Assembly (NCBI RefSeq): GCF_040797585.1
Contig: NZ_JBFNEO010000173.1
Coordinates: 1-6,256 of the forward strand
DNA length: 6,256 bases
Direction: 5' to 3'
DNA from: Clostridium_Z sp040797585
Lineage (GTDB): Bacteria; Bacillota; Clostridia; Clostridiales; Clostridiaceae
Positions 5,363 to 6,256 of this stretch are shown one piece after another. The notes below the pieces were generated by a model that worked only from the letters and a program-made list of their open reading frames with translations, had not been told where the DNA came from and did not search any database. The translations under genes were made by a program, and so were the position numbers. The first letter of the stretch is position 1. The number at the start of each line of letters is the position of its first letter.

Positions 5363-6256
5363 TTGAATATAACAATAAAAGATTTATATAAGGACTATGA
5401 AGGATCTATGGTATTTAAAAATATCAACTGTAGATTAAGTGATAATGATAGGGTAGGACTCATTGGAGGTAATGGGGTTGGTAAAACAACTCTATGTAAG
5501 ATAATCTCTGACCTTGAAGGATATGAGGAGGGTTCTATTACTTATTCTCCTTCTAATATGAAAGTTTTATATCTTAATACTAATGAAAACATCAATGGAG
5601 GATTAACAGTATATAAAGTTTTACAAGGCTTTTTAAGGTCCTCTCACTATACCTCTGAGGAAGAAACCATAAAAACCCTGTTATATAAAGTGGGACTTAA
5701 GGATGACTTATTAAGGGAAGAATTTAAAAATTTAAGTGGTGGAGAAAAAACTAAGGTAATGCTATGTAGAGCCTATATTATGGACTTTAATATTTTAATT
5801 TTAGATGAGCCTACTAATCATTTAGATATGATCAGTATTAGTATGTTAGAAAAGTTTATAAACGCCTTAAAGCTTCCTGTGATTTTAATATCTCATGATA
5901 GATACTTTTTAGATAATACTTGTAATAAAATATGGTATCTCACTAAGAGTTCCTTAAAAGAATATAGGGGAAATTACTCCTTTTATAAAAATCAACTAGA
6001 ACATGACATTATAACCTCCACTAAAATGTATAACAAGGAAGAAAGAGAGATAACTCACTTAAAATCTATTATAGAAGATAGAAAAACTTGGTTTCATAAG
6101 GCTCATAAATCTGCTATGAAAAATGATTTCTTAAGGTCTAAATCTAAGAAACATGTATCAATACTACGTTCTAAGGAAAAGCAACTAAAGAAGTTAGAGG
6201 AAAACAGAACAAAGCTTCCTGAAAAAGTTCTTCCTCCTACATTTACTATAATAAAT
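5363..6256 (+). CDS. ABC-F ATPase, probable ribosome-protection type (5' part, cut by window end)
   Basis: The frame is open for 298 codons to the window edge. The TTG start is chosen for the AAAGGAGAG site 6 nt upstream and because the next in-frame Met (residue 16, at 5408) would remove the first strand of the fold. The first nucleotide-binding domain is complete: Walker A G35-GNGVGKTT43, signature L124-SGGE128, Walker B L145-ILDEP150 with catalytic E149, TNHLD at 151-155, and the H-loop S177-H178-D-R-Y. The Q-loop Gln seems missing (YLNT at 70-73). From about 205 a charged helical stretch begins the ABC-F interdomain linker, which reaches the ribosomal peptidyl-transferase region in resistance members. 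No membrane segment is seen; ABC-F proteins are soluble, and full length is usually 480-550 residues. The leader with attenuation elements favours an antibiotic-resistance member (Vga/Lsa/VmlR/CplR-like) over a housekeeping one. The exact subtype cannot be set without the rest. Confidence 0.9.
   Translation, partial: MNITIKDLYKDYEGSMVFKNINCRLSDNDRVGLIGGNGVGKTTLCKIISDLEGYEEGSITYSPSNMKVLYLNTNENINGGLTVYKVLQGFLRSSHYTSEEETIKTLLYKVGLKDDLLREEFKNLSGGEKTKVMLCRAYIMDFNILILDEPTNHLDMISISMLEKFINALKLPVILISHDRYFLDNTCNKIWYLTKSSLKEYRGNYSFYKNQLEHDIITSTKMYNKEEREITHLKSIIEDRKTWFHKAHKSAMKNDFLRSKSKKHVSILRSKEKQLKKLEENRTKLPEKVLPPTFTIIN

Noticed and set aside
5408..5410. ATG (codon 16) as the ABC-F start
   Set aside because: It has no ribosome site and would delete the first beta-strand ahead of Walker A. 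TTG at 5363 has AAAGGAGAG at ideal spacing.

Overview
The window is AT-rich (roughly 70% A+T by eye) with TTA/ATA/AGA-rich codon use, purine-rich Shine-Dalgarno sites and long AT intergenic stretches. Together with the gene types this points to a low-GC Firmicute, most likely Clostridium or a close relative. No species can be fixed from the sequence alone.

Layout. (1) Positions 70-1008, minus strand: an adenosine deaminase family protein with all zinc and catalytic motifs intact. (2) Positions 1009-1549: a non-coding stretch upstream of it. It holds two diverged copies of a roughly 100-130 bp element (A about 1051-1150, B about 1200-1328) with conserved blocks and conserved hairpins, then a roughly 109 bp terminal-inverted-repeat element (1400-1508) that looks like a MITE and may end transcription of the next gene. 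(3) Positions 1550-4639, minus strand: a 1029-residue protein with an N-terminal GNAT acetyltransferase domain fused to about 880 residues of beta-rich sequence that I cannot name, possibly Ig-like and galactose-mutarotase-like. (4) Positions 4640-5362: a divergent intergenic region with a promoter for each flanking gene. (5) Position 5363 to the window edge, plus strand: the first 298 codons of an ABC-F ATPase that starts with TTG and is cut by the window end.

The best signal is the roughly 470-nt leader of the ABC-F gene. An extended -10 promoter (TGATATAAT) is followed by a five-codon ORF (Met-Ser-Ile-Arg-Phe) with a good ribosome site. Its last codons lie in the 5' arm of a long stem (segments 1:2). 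The 3' arm of that stem is also complementary over 16 pairs (12 of them contiguous Watson-Crick) to a segment nearly 300 nt downstream (segment 3). Segment 3 in turn pairs with the ABC-F Shine-Dalgarno (segment 4). This is the classical logic of erm-type translation attenuation: a stalled ribosome on the leader peptide would free 2 to pair with 3 and expose 4. An intrinsic terminator with a plausible competing antiterminator sits between segments 2 and 3, so the gene may be under both transcription and translation attenuation. This suggests an antibiotic-inducible ribosome-protection ABC-F rather than a housekeeping one.

The three genes do not form an obvious pathway. The deaminase and the GNAT fusion are co-oriented but separated by 541 bp with a probable terminator and a possible separate promoter. 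The ABC-F gene is divergent.
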